NCBI GenBank assembly: GCA_948441955.1
Contig: CAOJQZ010000001.1
Coordinates: forward strand, 51,425-115,424
From: an uncultured Lachnospiraceae bacterium
Lineage (GTDB): Bacteria > Bacillota > Clostridia > Lachnospirales > Lachnospiraceae
DNA: 64,000 nucleotides
Direction: 5' to 3'
The number at the start of each line of letters is the position of its first letter. The stretch's first letter is position 1. The notes below the pieces were generated by a model that saw only the letters and a list, made by a program, of their open reading frames with translations, was not told the origin of the DNA and did no database searches. Below are positions 7,695-17,665 of the stretch, piece by piece. The position numbers and the translations under genes were made by a program.

Positions 7695-9736
7695 TGGCAG
7701 ACACGATTCATGTTGGATTTATAGGTAATCCCAACTGCGGAAAAACAACACTTTTTAATGCATTTACCGGCGCTAATCTAAAGGTTGCCAACTGGCCCGG
7801 CGTTACCGTCGAAAAAAAAGAAGGCAAAGCCTCCTACGAGGGACAGGAATTCAAGCTTATTGATCTCCCCGGTATTTACAGCCTCACGTCCTATACCATG
7901 GAGGAAACTGTATCAAGAGAATGTATTATGAGTGACGAAGTCGATGTGATCGTCAACGTCATAGACACCTCCTGTCTTGAACGCAGCCTGTACCTTACTC
8001 TGCAGCTTCTGGAGCTTGGAAAACCGGTTGTTCTTGCTCTTAATATGATGGATATCGTAGAGGAACGGGGAATGGAGATCGATCTTCATCGTCTTCCGGA
8101 AATGCTCGGGACGCCGGCAATTCCTGTGTCTGCCAGAAAAAGGACCGGACTTAGTATTTTACTTCATGCCGTATCCCACCATAAGGAGTATCAGGCCCAG
8201 GGGCCTTACATTCATCATCACAAGAACAAGCACTCCTCACACCGACATAACCATCATGAAGAATACGCAATGGTATATGAGGATTATATTGAGGACAAAA
8301 TTGATCTGATTATGAATGAATTTCCTGCAAAGTATCCTGATGTCACCAACAGAAGATGGCATGCCATCAAGCTGCTGGAAAAGGACAGTACTATAACTGC
8401 CTCCTATCCCCTCTCTCTTCCGAATACCATTGACAGAAGTTACGAAAAAGATATTATTAACCAGAAATATGATTTTATTGAGGAGATTATATCCGAGGTG
8501 CTGGTCAACAAGTCAGAAAAGGAAGCCTCCACAGAAAGAATTGATCGCTTCATGACAAACCGCTGGCTGGGCCTTCCTGTCTTCCTGTGTATTATGGCGC
8601 TTGTATTCTTTTTTACCTTCACAATCGGAGACTGGATGAAAGGATATTTTGAAATTGCTCTTGAAGGTTTTTCGGGCCTTTCTTCTTCTGCTCTTGCTTC
8701 CATACATACGAATGATATGCTGATCTCTCTAATTGTAGACGGGATCATATCCGGCGTTGGCGGAATACTTACTTTCCTTCCTAATATCTTTATCCTGTTT
8801 CTTGCACTTGCCGTTCTGGAAGACAGCGGGTATATGTCAAGAGTTGCATTTGTGATGGACGATATTATGAGCCGCCTGGGCTTGTCAGGGCGTGCATTCC
8901 TTCCCTTGCTTCTGGGCTTTGGATGTACTGTTCCTGCCGTAATGGCCTCCCGTGCCCTGGAACATAAAAAAGACCGTTTTAAGACAATTCTCGTAACGCC
9001 ATTTATGTCCTGCAGTGCAAGACTTCCGATTTATGTATTATTTTCTTCCATGTTTTTCAAAAAGCATGCCATGCTTGTATGTTATTCCCTGTATCTGCTT
9101 GGCATTGTAATTGCAATCCTTACCGCATTTATTCTTTCAAAGCTGGATGGAAGCAGCTCTGACCATACGCTTTTAATTGAACTGCCGGAGTACAAATCAC
9201 CAAATGCGCGCGCCATCGCAATCTATGTATGGCAGAAAATTAAAGATTATCTGACAAAAGCAGGAACTGTCATCTTTATTGCTTCCATCATCATGTGGGG
9301 AATTCTGAATTTCGGACCTCATGGATATGTTACGAGTATCTCGGAAAGCTTTGGTTCTATAATAGGAAAAGCGATTGTTCCGGTATTTAAACCCATAGGC
9401 CTTGGCTACTGGCAGATTATTGTGGCGCTGATTGCCGGAATCGCCGCCAAAGAAGTTGTTGTATCAAGCTGCAGCGTTTTGTTCGGCATTCAAAACATCA
9501 CCACTGCCCGTGGCATGGACGCTATGGTTGTCACTTTAGGCGGCCTTGGATTTGGAGCCGCAAATGCTTATGCGCTGATGGTTTTCTGCCTCCTTTATAT
9601 CCCCTGTACTGCGACTATTGCCACAATCCACCGGGAACTGGGAAGTATAAAACAAACTCTGGGAATCCTTATTTTCCAACTTCTCACCGCATGGGGCGTA
9701 AGTTTCATTGTGTATCATATCGGGCTTCTCCTGTAA
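7694..9736 (+). CDS. feoB: FeoB, ferrous iron transporter
   Basis: The 680-residue product has an N-terminal G domain (G1 GNPNCGKTT at about 10-18, G3 DLPGIYSL, G4 NMMD) and a long membrane part with FeoB gate motifs (GCTVPAVMASRAL, CSARLPIYVLFS, AAKEVVVSS). It imports Fe2+ across the cytoplasmic membrane. A histidine-rich insertion at about residues 172-192 (HHHKNKH, HRHNHHEE) lies between the G domain and the first membrane segment and could bind metal (inference). A bidirectional-looking terminator follows. No feoC gene is seen. Confidence 0.96.
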   Translation: MADTIHVGFIGNPNCGKTTLFNAFTGANLKVANWPGVTVEKKEGKASYEGQEFKLIDLPGIYSLTSYTMEETVSRECIMSDEVDVIVNVIDTSCLERSLYLTLQLLELGKPVVLALNMMDIVEERGMEIDLHRLPEMLGTPAIPVSARKRTGLSILLHAVSHHKEYQAQGPYIHHHKNKHSSHRHNHHEEYAMVYEDYIEDKIDLIMNEFPAKYPDVTNRRWHAIKLLEKDSTITASYPLSLPNTIDRSYEKDIINQKYDFIEEIISEVLVNKSEKEASTERIDRFMTNRWLGLPVFLCIMALVFFFTFTIGDWMKGYFEIALEGFSGLSSSALASIHTNDMLISLIVDGIISGVGGILTFLPNIFILFLALAVLEDSGYMSRVAFVMDDIMSRLGLSGRAFLPLLLGFGCTVPAVMASRALEHKKDRFKTILVTPFMSCSARLPIYVLFSSMFFKKHAMLVCYSLYLLGIVIAILTAFILSKLDGSSSDHTLLIELPEYKSPNARAIAIYVWQKIKDYLTKAGTVIFIASIIMWGILNFGPHGYVTSISESFGSIIGKAIVPVFKPIGLGYWQIIVALIAGIAAKEVVVSSCSVLFGIQNITTARGMDAMVVTLGGLGFGAANAYALMVFCLLYIPCTATIATIHRELGSIKQTLGILIFQLLTAWGVSFIVYHIGLLL

Positions 9737-9767
9737 CAGCTTTCTCAATACTTCTTACTTCAATGTG

Positions 9768-9815
9768 AAAAAGACAGCCGGCTGGCCGATTCAGGGCCTG
9801 TTGGCTGTCTTTTCT
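9768..9815 (+). terminator. Terminator after feoAB
   Basis: AAAAGACAGCC and GGCTGTCTTTT form the stem (9768-9778 with 9803-9813), followed by a T-rich tail. The arms are flanked by A and T runs on both strands, so it may also end the convergent PHP gene. Confidence 0.8.
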
Positions 9816-9821
9816 CTTCTT

Positions 9822-10649
9822 TTATCTGCTGCCGCTTTTCAGGTAGGGGATCTCGATCGGATCAATCGGATCAACCGGGTTTTCTATCTCCCCATTAAGC
9901 TTTCGTTTCCTCCATTTTAAAAGAGCGCCGCCCTTATTATAAAACCAGAAGGAATATACGAGAAGCTTGTTCGCTTTTCCAATCCTCTCCTTTGTAGTCT
10001 TATCATAAAGAATACCTCCCGCCTCTATGGATGCTTTCCTTCGGATCAGTGAAATCAACTCTGTTTCACATGTCACATACTCCGGAAGAATCGTATACCC
10101 TCGCCCAACACAGTCCGGCTTATGGGAATCACTTCCCCCGATTCCAGGTTTCTTATATTTTTCAGCCAGCTTTGCGGCGCCTTCATTAGATTTCACAGGC
10201 TCACAGGCATTAAACGCTTCAAAGAAATCAAATCGTTTAATAATTTCCGGTGATTTATAATACCGCTTTGTATTGGTGAAGCTTAAATACTTCTCACCGC
10301 AGGGGTGCGCCGGTCCCAGTATTCCCCCATGCCGGTGCACAAAATCAATCAGAACTGAAACGGGAAGGCCCCGCACCTCCAAAAGGCGCATCTTTACGCC
10401 TTCCGGCATAATACAGATAATATGTCCGGCATCGCATGTATCATACTCGATTCCCTTAAGTACTACAAAATCCTCATGCATTTTTCCCTTCATCTTGTAT
10501 TTCCAGTGGCGGTAACCCTTATAAGTGTCATGATCCGTTATCAGCATCCCATCAAAGCCCTGTGCCTTTAAACCGGCAATATAGTCTTCCAGACTTACCT
10601 TACTGTCTATTGAGCCTTCGCTAACATGACAATGCATATCGATCTTCAT
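9822..10649 (-). CDS. PHP-domain metal-dependent phosphoesterase
   Basis: From the ATG at 10649 (GGAAGGGGG seven bases upstream) the product is 275 residues. The N-terminal MKIDMHCHVSEGS, then ITDHDT, an HRHGGILGPAHPCG stretch and GIGGSDSHKPDCVGRG give the metal-binding His/Asp set of the PHP family. Members hydrolyse phosphate esters such as histidinol phosphate, or 3',5'-bisphosphonucleotides; the substrate here is not predictable. An in-frame upstream start lacks a properly spaced ribosome site. The gene follows the decarboxylase-motif membrane protein by 27 bases on the same strand. Confidence 0.82.
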   Translation of the reverse strand: MKIDMHCHVSEGSIDSKVSLEDYIAGLKAQGFDGMLITDHDTYKGYRHWKYKMKGKMHEDFVVLKGIEYDTCDAGHIICIMPEGVKMRLLEVRGLPVSVLIDFVHRHGGILGPAHPCGEKYLSFTNTKRYYKSPEIIKRFDFFEAFNACEPVKSNEGAAKLAEKYKKPGIGGSDSHKPDCVGRGYTILPEYVTCETELISLIRRKASIEAGGILYDKTTKERIGKANKLLVYSFWFYNKGGALLKWRKRKLNGEIENPVDPIDPIEIPYLKSGSR

Positions 10650-10676
10650 AAGAAAGCCCCCTTCCTGCATTTTACA

Positions 10677-11426
10677 TTATTCGTCTTCGTCCTCTTCAAG
10701 AATTGATCTTGCCTTTTCCACCTCAGATTCTACGGAATCCTTCTCCTTTACTCCATCGGAGTATATTTTTTCCCTCCTGCCGACCTTTCTCGAATGCATC
10801 ATGAACTGTACGCCTGCTCCAAGTACTGCAAGCACCGCCCCCAGTACGTAATTCATCCAGAAAGCTGCATGAAGTCCCGTAAGAGATAAAATAGCATTTC
10901 CTGCTGACAGTCCGCCAAAAAGAGCTGTTACAATTACAATTACAGGCTCCACATAGATAACCGCAAGTATGGCAAAAATCAGCGCAGCAGCGAACACTGC
11001 GCCTGCTATAATTATAGTGTCCCTTCCAATCCCTGCTGAAAATGGCCTCCCCAAAGCAACGCCCAAAATCGACGCGGCAATAGATACAGTTGAAGAAAAT
11101 GCTAACAAAAATACACCTGCTTTATACAGGAAGGCCGAAAGGGCAGCAAGTATCAACCCGCATGAAAGTATAACCGCAACGGCAGCGGCTCCGGAGATAC
11201 CTGATGCCGACACAATTACGATTCCTGCAAAAGCACCGATAAAAAAACCATAAAGAGCTGCAAGTACCCTTGTAAGCTTCAGTCCAAAAAAACAAAAAAG
11301 AAGGCCGCTCAAAACCATTACTGCAAGCAGTCCTGTATTTATCTTTCCGGCTATAAACACAGAGGTCGGCCCATCTGCGCCTCCGATAATAGTTTTACCA
11401 AAGTTTATCGCTTCATCCATATTCAT
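10677..11426 (-). CDS. Multi-spanning membrane protein with Na+-decarboxylase beta motif
   Basis: The 249-residue product (ATG at 11426, eight bases after AGGAG) starts with a stretch TIIGGADGPTSVFIAG that matches the signature of the beta subunit of sodium-translocating decarboxylases (OadB/GcdB: IGGADGPT). About seven hydrophobic segments rich in Ala, Gly and Val follow, then an acidic cytoplasmic tail ending EEDEDE. The full beta subunit is about 370-430 residues, and the rest of this protein does not look like it. It may be a DUF4203/TM7-like membrane protein that has acquired or retained the motif. Function is unknown. Confidence 0.55.
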   Translation of the reverse strand: MNMDEAINFGKTIIGGADGPTSVFIAGKINTGLLAVMVLSGLLFCFFGLKLTRVLAALYGFFIGAFAGIVIVSASGISGAAAVAVILSCGLILAALSAFLYKAGVFLLAFSSTVSIAASILGVALGRPFSAGIGRDTIIIAGAVFAAALIFAILAVIYVEPVIVIVTALFGGLSAGNAILSLTGLHAAFWMNYVLGAVLAVLGAGVQFMMHSRKVGRREKIYSDGVKEKDSVESEVEKARSILEEDEDE

Positions 11427-11504
11427 ACGCATTTCTCCTTTGTCCCTTATTAATCCCGGCAGCAAGCCTGTATTCATTATAACAAATAATTGTCGGAAAT
11501 GAAA

Positions 11505-12665
11505 CTATTTACCCGATTCTTCCTGATTTCTAAGACTTAAAATTCCTTCCAAAAGGATTTTTACATCTACTAACATGTAATCAAAAGCTCCCGCTTTATA
11601 CAGATTTATTACAATCAATCCGAGAGGAACTGCAAAAATCATTCCAAACACTCCGCCTGTCTTATATCCAACATATAAAAAGACCAATGTAGGAAGGGGC
11701 TTAAGCCCCATGCTGTCTCCCACCAGCTTAGGCTGTATCAGTTGGCGCACAAGCTGCGTAATACCATATAATACCAGTAGACCAGCCATCATTTTATAAT
11801 TGCCTACCATAAATTTATAAAACGCCCATGGTAATAATGCGGTTCCAGTTCCAAAAAAAGGTAAAAAATCCAAAAAAGCAATCAGCAGCGCAAGAAGAAA
11901 GTTAAAATGTACACCCAGAATAAGAAAACCTGCCAGTAAAATGATAAACACCACAAGCATAATTTTAAGCTGTGCCCTGAAATAGCCTCCAACTGCATAT
12001 TTCAGATTATCTGTAACCATAGTCATACGTTTTACAATTGGATCAGGGGTTACCCGTCTGAACCACTCAATGACCTCCTCCCGTTCGGCAATAAAAAAGT
12101 ATGCCGAAATAAATGTCACAATCATTGCAATTAAAACAGAAGGGATTCTTTTGGCAAAGTTGCCTGCAGCAGTAACCGTAGGCTCGCTGATACGCCCCAT
12201 AACATCTCCCATCGTTTCATCCAGATTATTTACAGCCGCCTGCCATCCGTTTCTTATCCCTTCCGGAAGTCTTTCAAATATTCCCTGCATGCTCTCGCCA
12301 ATTTGAGCAAAGCCCCGTTCCAGATCCTGATACATCTTGGGCATGTTCTGAATCAGACTTATAATCTCACGCCACAGCTTTACTCCTGCCAGATAAATAA
12401 GAAAGATAAGTACAGCAAGAACGCCTATAATGATAAGTACGGATCCAAGTTTCTTCACCAGTTTTATCTTCCTTTCCAGCCAGTTCACTACCGGAGATGC
12501 AATGTATGCAATCACCCATCCTATCACAAAGGGCATAAAGAAAATTAAAAGCTGAAAGCCCAGATATATAAAAAGAAATGTTGCAATTAAACTGAACACA
12601 AGGCTTACAATTACTTTCCAATATGGCCGCTCATCATGGAGCTGTTCTTTAAAATTTGTCTTCAT
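11505..12665 (-). CDS. AI-2E family transporter (UPF0118)
   Basis: The 386-residue product is a polytopic membrane protein with about eight segments. Matching stretches are FVIGWVIAYIASPVVNWLER near the N-terminus and LLIAFLDFLPFFGTGTALLPWA plus QPKLVGDSMGLKPLPTLVFLY and GVFGMIFAVPLGLI near the C-terminus, the PF01594 (AI-2E/PerM) signature. Members export autoinducer-2 or exchange Na+/H+; the role in Clostridia is not defined. The start overlaps the engB 3' end by 17 bases, implying coupled translation. Confidence 0.85.
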   Translation of the reverse strand: MKTNFKEQLHDERPYWKVIVSLVFSLIATFLFIYLGFQLLIFFMPFVIGWVIAYIASPVVNWLERKIKLVKKLGSVLIIIGVLAVLIFLIYLAGVKLWREIISLIQNMPKMYQDLERGFAQIGESMQGIFERLPEGIRNGWQAAVNNLDETMGDVMGRISEPTVTAAGNFAKRIPSVLIAMIVTFISAYFFIAEREEVIEWFRRVTPDPIVKRMTMVTDNLKYAVGGYFRAQLKIMLVVFIILLAGFLILGVHFNFLLALLIAFLDFLPFFGTGTALLPWAFYKFMVGNYKMMAGLLVLYGITQLVRQLIQPKLVGDSMGLKPLPTLVFLYVGYKTGGVFGMIFAVPLGLIVINLYKAGAFDYMLVDVKILLEGILSLRNQEESGK

Positions 12666-13272
12666 GGCTTGTCTTTGCTTCGTCCCCCTCTAAATACTCT
12701 GTCTCCACCAATTCCCAGATTTCCTCTCTGCCTTGCTTTGTGACAGAGGAAAAAGGAATCATAATTGTTTCAGCGGGCAGGCACAAGCCCTGCCGCACTG
12801 CCTTTAACTGCTTTTCTTTCTGGCTTCTTTTTATTTTATCCAGCTTTGTTGCAATAATAATCGGCGTATAGCCCTGAGAAACAATCCACTCATACATCAT
12901 TCTGTCATTGGCGGAGGGGGCGTGCCGGATATCAATCAAAAGGAACACAGCCCTAAGCTTTCTGGAACTGTGAAGGTACCTTTCTACCAGTGTCCCCCAT
13001 TCCTTTTTTTCCTTTTCCGATACCTTTGCATAGCCGTATCCCGGAAGGTCGACCAGATATAATTGTTCATTAATATTGTAAAAATTAATTGTCTGTGTTT
13101 TCCCCGGCGTAGCAGATATCCTTGCGTAAGATTTACGGTTCATAAGCGCGTTAATAAGAGAGGATTTTCCAACGTTTGATTTTCCCGCAAAGGCAATTTC
13201 CGGCAGCTTATTATCCGGAAGTACACTTGTAATCCCGCATACAGTTTCCAAATTAATATTTTTAATTACCAT
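12649..13272 (-). CDS. ysxC: Ribosome biogenesis GTPase YsxC/EngB
   Basis: The 207-residue TRAFAC GTPase has G1 GKSNVGKSS at about 30-38, G2 region SATPGKTQTINFY, G3 DLPGYGYAKV, G4 TKLDK and G5 SSVTKQG. Known role: late assembly of the 50S ribosomal subunit, essential in B. subtilis. It overlaps the lon end by 11 bases, giving the common order clpX-lon-engB. Confidence 0.95.
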   Translation of the reverse strand: MVIKNINLETVCGITSVLPDNKLPEIAFAGKSNVGKSSLINALMNRKSYARISATPGKTQTINFYNINEQLYLVDLPGYGYAKVSEKEKKEWGTLVERYLHSSRKLRAVFLLIDIRHAPSANDRMMYEWIVSQGYTPIIIATKLDKIKRSQKEKQLKAVRQGLCLPAETIMIPFSSVTKQGREEIWELVETEYLEGDEAKTSHEDKF

Positions 13273-15628
13273 GATTCTTTCCTTTCATACCTTTTCCAGA
13301 AACCAACGCTGCCTTTAACACCTCGTCCATGTGCGGAACATACAGGATATCCAGCCCCTTTGTAATTTCTTCAGACAATTCTTTAACGTCTGCTTTGTTG
13401 TCTTCGGGAACAATAACTGTCTTAATTCCTGCATTTTTTGCTGCCAAAAGCTTCTCCTTAAGTCCGCCGATTGGAAGGACTCTCCCTCGCAGCGTGATCT
13501 CTCCTGTCATGGCAACGTCTGCCCGTACCCTTTTTCCAGTAGCTGCTGACAGAATCGCAACGGCCATAGTAATGCCTGCCGAAGGTCCGTCTTTGGGCAC
13601 AGCCCCTTCTGGTATATGGATATGAATGTCATGTTCCTTAAAAAAGGTTTCCTCTATCTTATATTTTTTACTTACAGAACGTATATAGCTGATTCCTGCT
13701 CTGGCCGACTCCTTCATTACATTGCCAAGCTGTCCTGTAAGCAGTATCTCACCTTCTCCCGGCATTGTATTCACCTCTATCTGAAGGGTATCGCCGCCTA
13801 CGCTGGTCCATGCAAGCCCTCTTACAATTCCCACTTCATCCTTTTCGTTTGCCGGCTGGTACATGTATAACTCGCGCCCCAGATAATGTTCCAAATTACG
13901 TTCTGTTATCCGGACATATTTCTTATCTTTTTCAATGATCTCTCTTGCCGTTTTCCGGCAGATATCACCCAGCTTACGCTCAAGCTGTCTGACACCGGCC
14001 TCCTTCGTATAATTTCTGGCAATCCTCCATATCGCCTTCTTACTGACTGTCAGCTGTCCCTCCTTAATTCCATGGCGCTTAAGCTGTTTCGGGAGCAGAT
14101 GCTCCTGCGCAATATGGAGTTTCTCGTTCTCTGTATAACTGTTTACTTCTATAATCTCCATACGGTCAAGGAGCGGCTTTGGTATCGTCTGAAGCGTATT
14201 CGCCGTTGTAATGAAAAGCACATCTGACAGATCCAGGGGAACCTCCAGATAATGATCACGGAATTTTGAATTCTGCTCACTGTCTAGAACCTCTAAAAGT
14301 GCTGAGAATGTATCTCCCTTATAATCGTTACTTACCTTATCAATTTCATCCAGAAGCATGAGTGGATTTTTAACCCCGGCCTGCATAAGTCCGGCTGCAA
14401 TTCTTCCCGGCATGGCTCCCACATATGTTTTTCTATGTCCTCTGATTTCCGCCTCATCCCGTACGCCTCCCAGTGAAATACGTACATACGGCCTGTTAAG
14501 GGCAGCTGCCAGTGACTTGGCAATAGAGGTTTTTCCTGTCCCGGGCGGCCCGAAAAGACATAAAAGGGGCGCCTCCCCTTTCCCTGTCAATATCCGCACC
14601 GCCAGATACTCAAGAATTCTCTCCTTTACTTTTTCAAGTCCGTAATGATCCCGGTCAAGAACCTTTTTGGCATACTTCATGTCCTGACGTTCCTCAGAGC
14701 ACGCATCCCAGGGCAGCTCCAGCATTGTCTCAATATAGGTACGGATAACCCCTGCTTCTGCCGGACTGTTCATAGAGCTCTTAAAACGATTGATTTCCTT
14801 ATATAATTTTTCTTTTACCTCCGATACAGCCTTAAGACTGTCAACCTGTTTTTGAAACTCCTCGGCATCTGTAATCACATGGTCTTCTTTCAGCTCTTCC
14901 CTAATGAGTTTCATTTCTTCTCGAAGCACATACTCTCTCTGATTTTTATCTACACGTTCCTTAAGCTTTGCCTGAATCTCTTCTTTGATTCCTATGATCT
15001 GTATCTCATTCATCATCTTGTCCGACACAGCATCAAAACGCTTTAACAGCTCCGTCTGCTCCAAAATACCCTGTGCCTCCAAGCTGGTCATAGGAAGTAC
15101 AGCGGCAATGGTATCCACAAGCTCTCTCAGAGACTGAAGCCCCTCTATCTGATGTGCATATTCCTTCGAAAGTTTCGGATTCTTAGCGCTGTATTCTTTA
15201 AAAATTTCCTTTAAGCCGCTCATCATTGCTGTTCTGCCCATAGAAGAGTCTAAGAATTCCAAGCTTTCCTTTTCGTCCGTATCAGGTACGGCCAGAATAT
15301 CTGCACGTAAAAACGGTTCCTCCTGTTCCAAATATTCAAGCCTTGCTCTCTGCTCGCCTTTAATTAATATCCTTCTTAAATTTTTCGGATACTTTACAAT
15401 CTGCTTAATAGACGCAACACATCCCATGTGATACACGTCGTTAAGACCCGGATCATTTGTCTCGGCATTTTTCTGGGAAGTAAAAAAAATTTTCTGCTCC
15501 TCTTTCATAGCCTGTTCAATTGCCTTAAGAGACTTACTCCGGCTTAAATCAAAATGTATAACCTGCTCTGGCAGCACGGTCATTCCGCGAAGCGCTACCA
15601 TCGGCAAACTCATCATTTTATCTTCCAT
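13262..15628 (-). CDS. lon: ATP-dependent protease La (Lon)
   Basis: From the ATG at 15628 (AGGAG nine bases upstream) the product is 788 residues, the usual LonA size. It shows the N-terminal LON domain (SLPMVALRGMTVLPEQVIHFD), an AAA+ module with Walker [10 protein letters not shown] and Walker B LLLDEIDKV, and the protease domain with catalytic Ser683 (KDGPSAG) and Lys726 (GGLKEKLLAA). It degrades misfolded and regulatory proteins in the cytoplasm. An in-frame upstream ATG at 15676 lies inside a palindromic leader and lacks a ribosome site. The leader hairpin abuts the ribosome site and may affect translation. Confidence 0.96.
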   Translation of the reverse strand: MEDKMMSLPMVALRGMTVLPEQVIHFDLSRSKSLKAIEQAMKEEQKIFFTSQKNAETNDPGLNDVYHMGCVASIKQIVKYPKNLRRILIKGEQRARLEYLEQEEPFLRADILAVPDTDEKESLEFLDSSMGRTAMMSGLKEIFKEYSAKNPKLSKEYAHQIEGLQSLRELVDTIAAVLPMTSLEAQGILEQTELLKRFDAVSDKMMNEIQIIGIKEEIQAKLKERVDKNQREYVLREEMKLIREELKEDHVITDAEEFQKQVDSLKAVSEVKEKLYKEINRFKSSMNSPAEAGVIRTYIETMLELPWDACSEERQDMKYAKKVLDRDHYGLEKVKERILEYLAVRILTGKGEAPLLCLFGPPGTGKTSIAKSLAAALNRPYVRISLGGVRDEAEIRGHRKTYVGAMPGRIAAGLMQAGVKNPLMLLDEIDKVSNDYKGDTFSALLEVLDSEQNSKFRDHYLEVPLDLSDVLFITTANTLQTIPKPLLDRMEIIEVNSYTENEKLHIAQEHLLPKQLKRHGIKEGQLTVSKKAIWRIARNYTKEAGVRQLERKLGDICRKTAREIIEKDKKYVRITERNLEHYLGRELYMYQPANEKDEVGIVRGLAWTSVGGDTLQIEVNTMPGEGEILLTGQLGNVMKESARAGISYIRSVSKKYKIEETFFKEHDIHIHIPEGAVPKDGPSAGITMAVAILSAATGKRVRADVAMTGEITLRGRVLPIGGLKEKLLAAKNAGIKTVIVPEDNKADVKELSEEITKGLDILYVPHMDEVLKAALVSGKGMKGKNHGN

Positions 15629-15640
15629 ATTTGTTCTCCT

Positions 15641-15707
15641 ATACCTATCCGGACATCCCGTGATACATACCCCCATCGGGGTGGGCGGACTTTGTCCGAT
15701 AAGGTAT
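15641..15707 (-). repeat. Palindromic leader element of lon
   Basis: ATACCT..CGGACA at 15641-15655 pairs with TGTCCG..AGGTAT at 15693-15707, with a three-base internal mismatch. A second hairpin (ACCCC/GGGGT) is nested inside. In the lon mRNA the outer stem ends right beside the AGGAG ribosome site. Confidence 0.6.
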
Positions 15708-15728
15708 GCAACCTTATATATTACAAAA

Positions 15729-15760
15729 GCGGACGCACAAAGCCCATTGCACCCGCCTTT
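15729..15760 (-). terminator. Putative clpX terminator
   Basis: GCGGGTGCA and TGCGTCCGC form a 9-bp stem with two G-U pairs on the minus strand, followed by TTTTG. It separates clpX from lon. The opposite strand also ends in TTTTT. Confidence 0.5.
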
Positions 15761-15787
15761 TTCTTAAACTGCCATTATGGGCAGCTT

Positions 15788-17047
15788 TTATGCACTTTCT
15801 GATTTCATAGATATACGTTCATATTCCGGCTCTTTTTTATCTCTTACAGTTTCTGCAGTAATCCGGCAAAATTTAAGTGAGGCGTCTGAGGGAGCACGGT
15901 ACATAATGTCCATCATAATATTTTCCATAATTGCGCGAAGACCTCTGGCGCCTGTCTTCCTTTTTAAAGACGTATCCGCAATTTCCTCCAAAGCCTCCTT
16001 GTCAAATTCAAGCTCCACACCGTCCAGTTCCAGCATCTTCTGATATTGTTTCACAATTGCGTTACGAGGCTCTGTAAGAATACGAATCAATTCTTTTCTG
16101 TCCAGCCTCTCAAGGGCTACCGTAACCGGAACACGGCCTACCAGCTCCGGAATCAGCCCGAATTTCACCAGATCCTGAGGAAGGACCTGAAGCAGAAGCT
16201 TATCTACATCATCTTCATGGGTCTCGGCAATTACAGCATTGAAGCCAATTGATTTCTGATCGATTCTTTTCTCAATAATCTTATCAATTCCCTCAAAAGC
16301 CCCTCCGCATATAAACAGAATATTTGTTGTATCAATCTGAATTAACTCCTGATGGGGATGTTTTCTCCCCCCCTGCGGCGGAACATTTGCTACTGTTCCC
16401 TCGATGATCTTAAGAAGAGCCTGTTGCACTCCTTCTCCGGATACATCCCTGGTTATAGACGGATTTTCAGATTTCCTTGTTATTTTATCTATTTCATCAA
16501 TATAAATAATCCCGTATTCTGCGCGCTCAATATCGCCTTCTGCCGCCTGAATAATCTTAAGAAGGATGTTCTCTACATCCTCGCCTACATATCCTGCCTC
16601 TGTAAGTGCAGTCGCATCCGCAATTGCAAATGGCACATTTAATATTCTCGCCAGAGACTGTGCTAAAAGCGTCTTTCCACATCCCGTAGGGCCAAGCATC
16701 AGAATATTACTTTTATGAAGCTCCACTCCCAGATCCCGTTCTGCCATAATTCGCTTATAGTGGTTGTAAACAGCAACAGAGAGTACCTTCTTCGCTTCCT
16801 CCTGACCAATTACATACTGATCAAGGAACTCTTTGATCTCCTGCGGCTTTAGAAGATTAATGTCAGAAAATGAACTCCATCTGCCATCTTCATCATATTC
16901 CATCTCTTCTTCAATAATCTCTGCACACACTTCCACGCACTCGTCACAAATATAAATTCCGTTAGGACCGGATATCAGTTTATTTGCCTGCGCCTGCGTC
17001 TTATTGCAGAACGAACATCGCACCTGCTCGTCATATCTCCCTGCCAT
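15788..17047 (-). CDS. clpX: ClpX, ATPase subunit of the ClpXP protease
   Basis: The 419-residue product has the N-terminal zinc-binding domain with four cysteines (Cys11, 14, 34, 37: CSFC and CDEC), Walker A GPTGCGKT at 119-126, Walker [11 protein letters not shown], sensor motifs and pore-loop GYVGEDVE. It unfolds tagged substrates and feeds them to ClpP. It lies 12 bases after clpP, in the order tig-clpP-clpX-lon. Confidence 0.97.
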   Translation of the reverse strand: MAGRYDEQVRCSFCNKTQAQANKLISGPNGIYICDECVEVCAEIIEEEMEYDEDGRWSSFSDINLLKPQEIKEFLDQYVIGQEEAKKVLSVAVYNHYKRIMAERDLGVELHKSNILMLGPTGCGKTLLAQSLARILNVPFAIADATALTEAGYVGEDVENILLKIIQAAEGDIERAEYGIIYIDEIDKITRKSENPSITRDVSGEGVQQALLKIIEGTVANVPPQGGRKHPHQELIQIDTTNILFICGGAFEGIDKIIEKRIDQKSIGFNAVIAETHEDDVDKLLLQVLPQDLVKFGLIPELVGRVPVTVALERLDRKELIRILTEPRNAIVKQYQKMLELDGVELEFDKEALEEIADTSLKRKTGARGLRAIMENIMMDIMYRAPSDASLKFCRITAETVRDKKEPEYERISMKSESA

Positions 17048-17059
17048 ACTTTCACCTTT

Positions 17060-17641
17060 CTAGCGTCTTGTAATAACCTCATCAATGAGGCCATAAGTTT
17101 TTGCTTCCTCTGCAGACATGAAATTATCTCTCTCCGTATCTATGCGGATAACATCTAAGGGCTGCCCGGTATTATCCGACAAGATCTGATTTAACTTCTG
17201 ACGGGTTTTTAAAATATGCTCTGCTGCAATCTGTATCTCTGTAGCCTGCCCCTGGGCTCCGCCTGACGGCTGGTGAATCATAATCTCTGCATTCGGAAGC
17301 GCGAGCCTCTTACCCTTCGTTCCTCCTGCCAGTAGAAAAGAACCCATACTTGCCGCCATACCAATACAGATTGTCTCAATATCGCATTTAATATACTGCA
17401 TCGTATCATAAATTGCCAGACCCGCACTCACAGAGCCGCCAGGACTATTGATATACAGATGTATATCCTTTTCCGGATCCTCTGCCTCCAGAAACAACAG
17501 CTGCGCAACAATCACACTTGCCGATACATCTGTCACTTCCTCACCTAAAAATATGATCCTGTCCTTTAACAGCCTGGAATAAATATCATAGGAACGCTCT
17601 CCACGGCTTGTCTGTTCAATGACATAAGGTACTAAACTCAT
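17060..17641 (-). CDS. clpP: ClpP, proteolytic subunit
   Basis: From the ATG at 17641 ([11 protein letters not shown], with AGAGG nine bases upstream) the product is 193 residues. The serine-protease triad is visible at Ser98 (GMAASMGS), His123 (MIHQPSGG) and Asp172 (TERDNFMS), the usual ClpP numbering. It forms the double-heptamer chamber used by ClpX and ClpC. An ATG three codons upstream touches the ribosome site and was rejected. Confidence 0.96.
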   Translation of the reverse strand: MSLVPYVIEQTSRGERSYDIYSRLLKDRIIFLGEEVTDVSASVIVAQLLFLEAEDPEKDIHLYINSPGGSVSAGLAIYDTMQYIKCDIETICIGMAASMGSFLLAGGTKGKRLALPNAEIMIHQPSGGAQGQATEIQIAAEHILKTRQKLNQILSDNTGQPLDVIRIDTERDNFMSAEEAKTYGLIDEVITRR

Positions 17642-17665
17642 GTATAACATCCTCTTTCCGTCACA

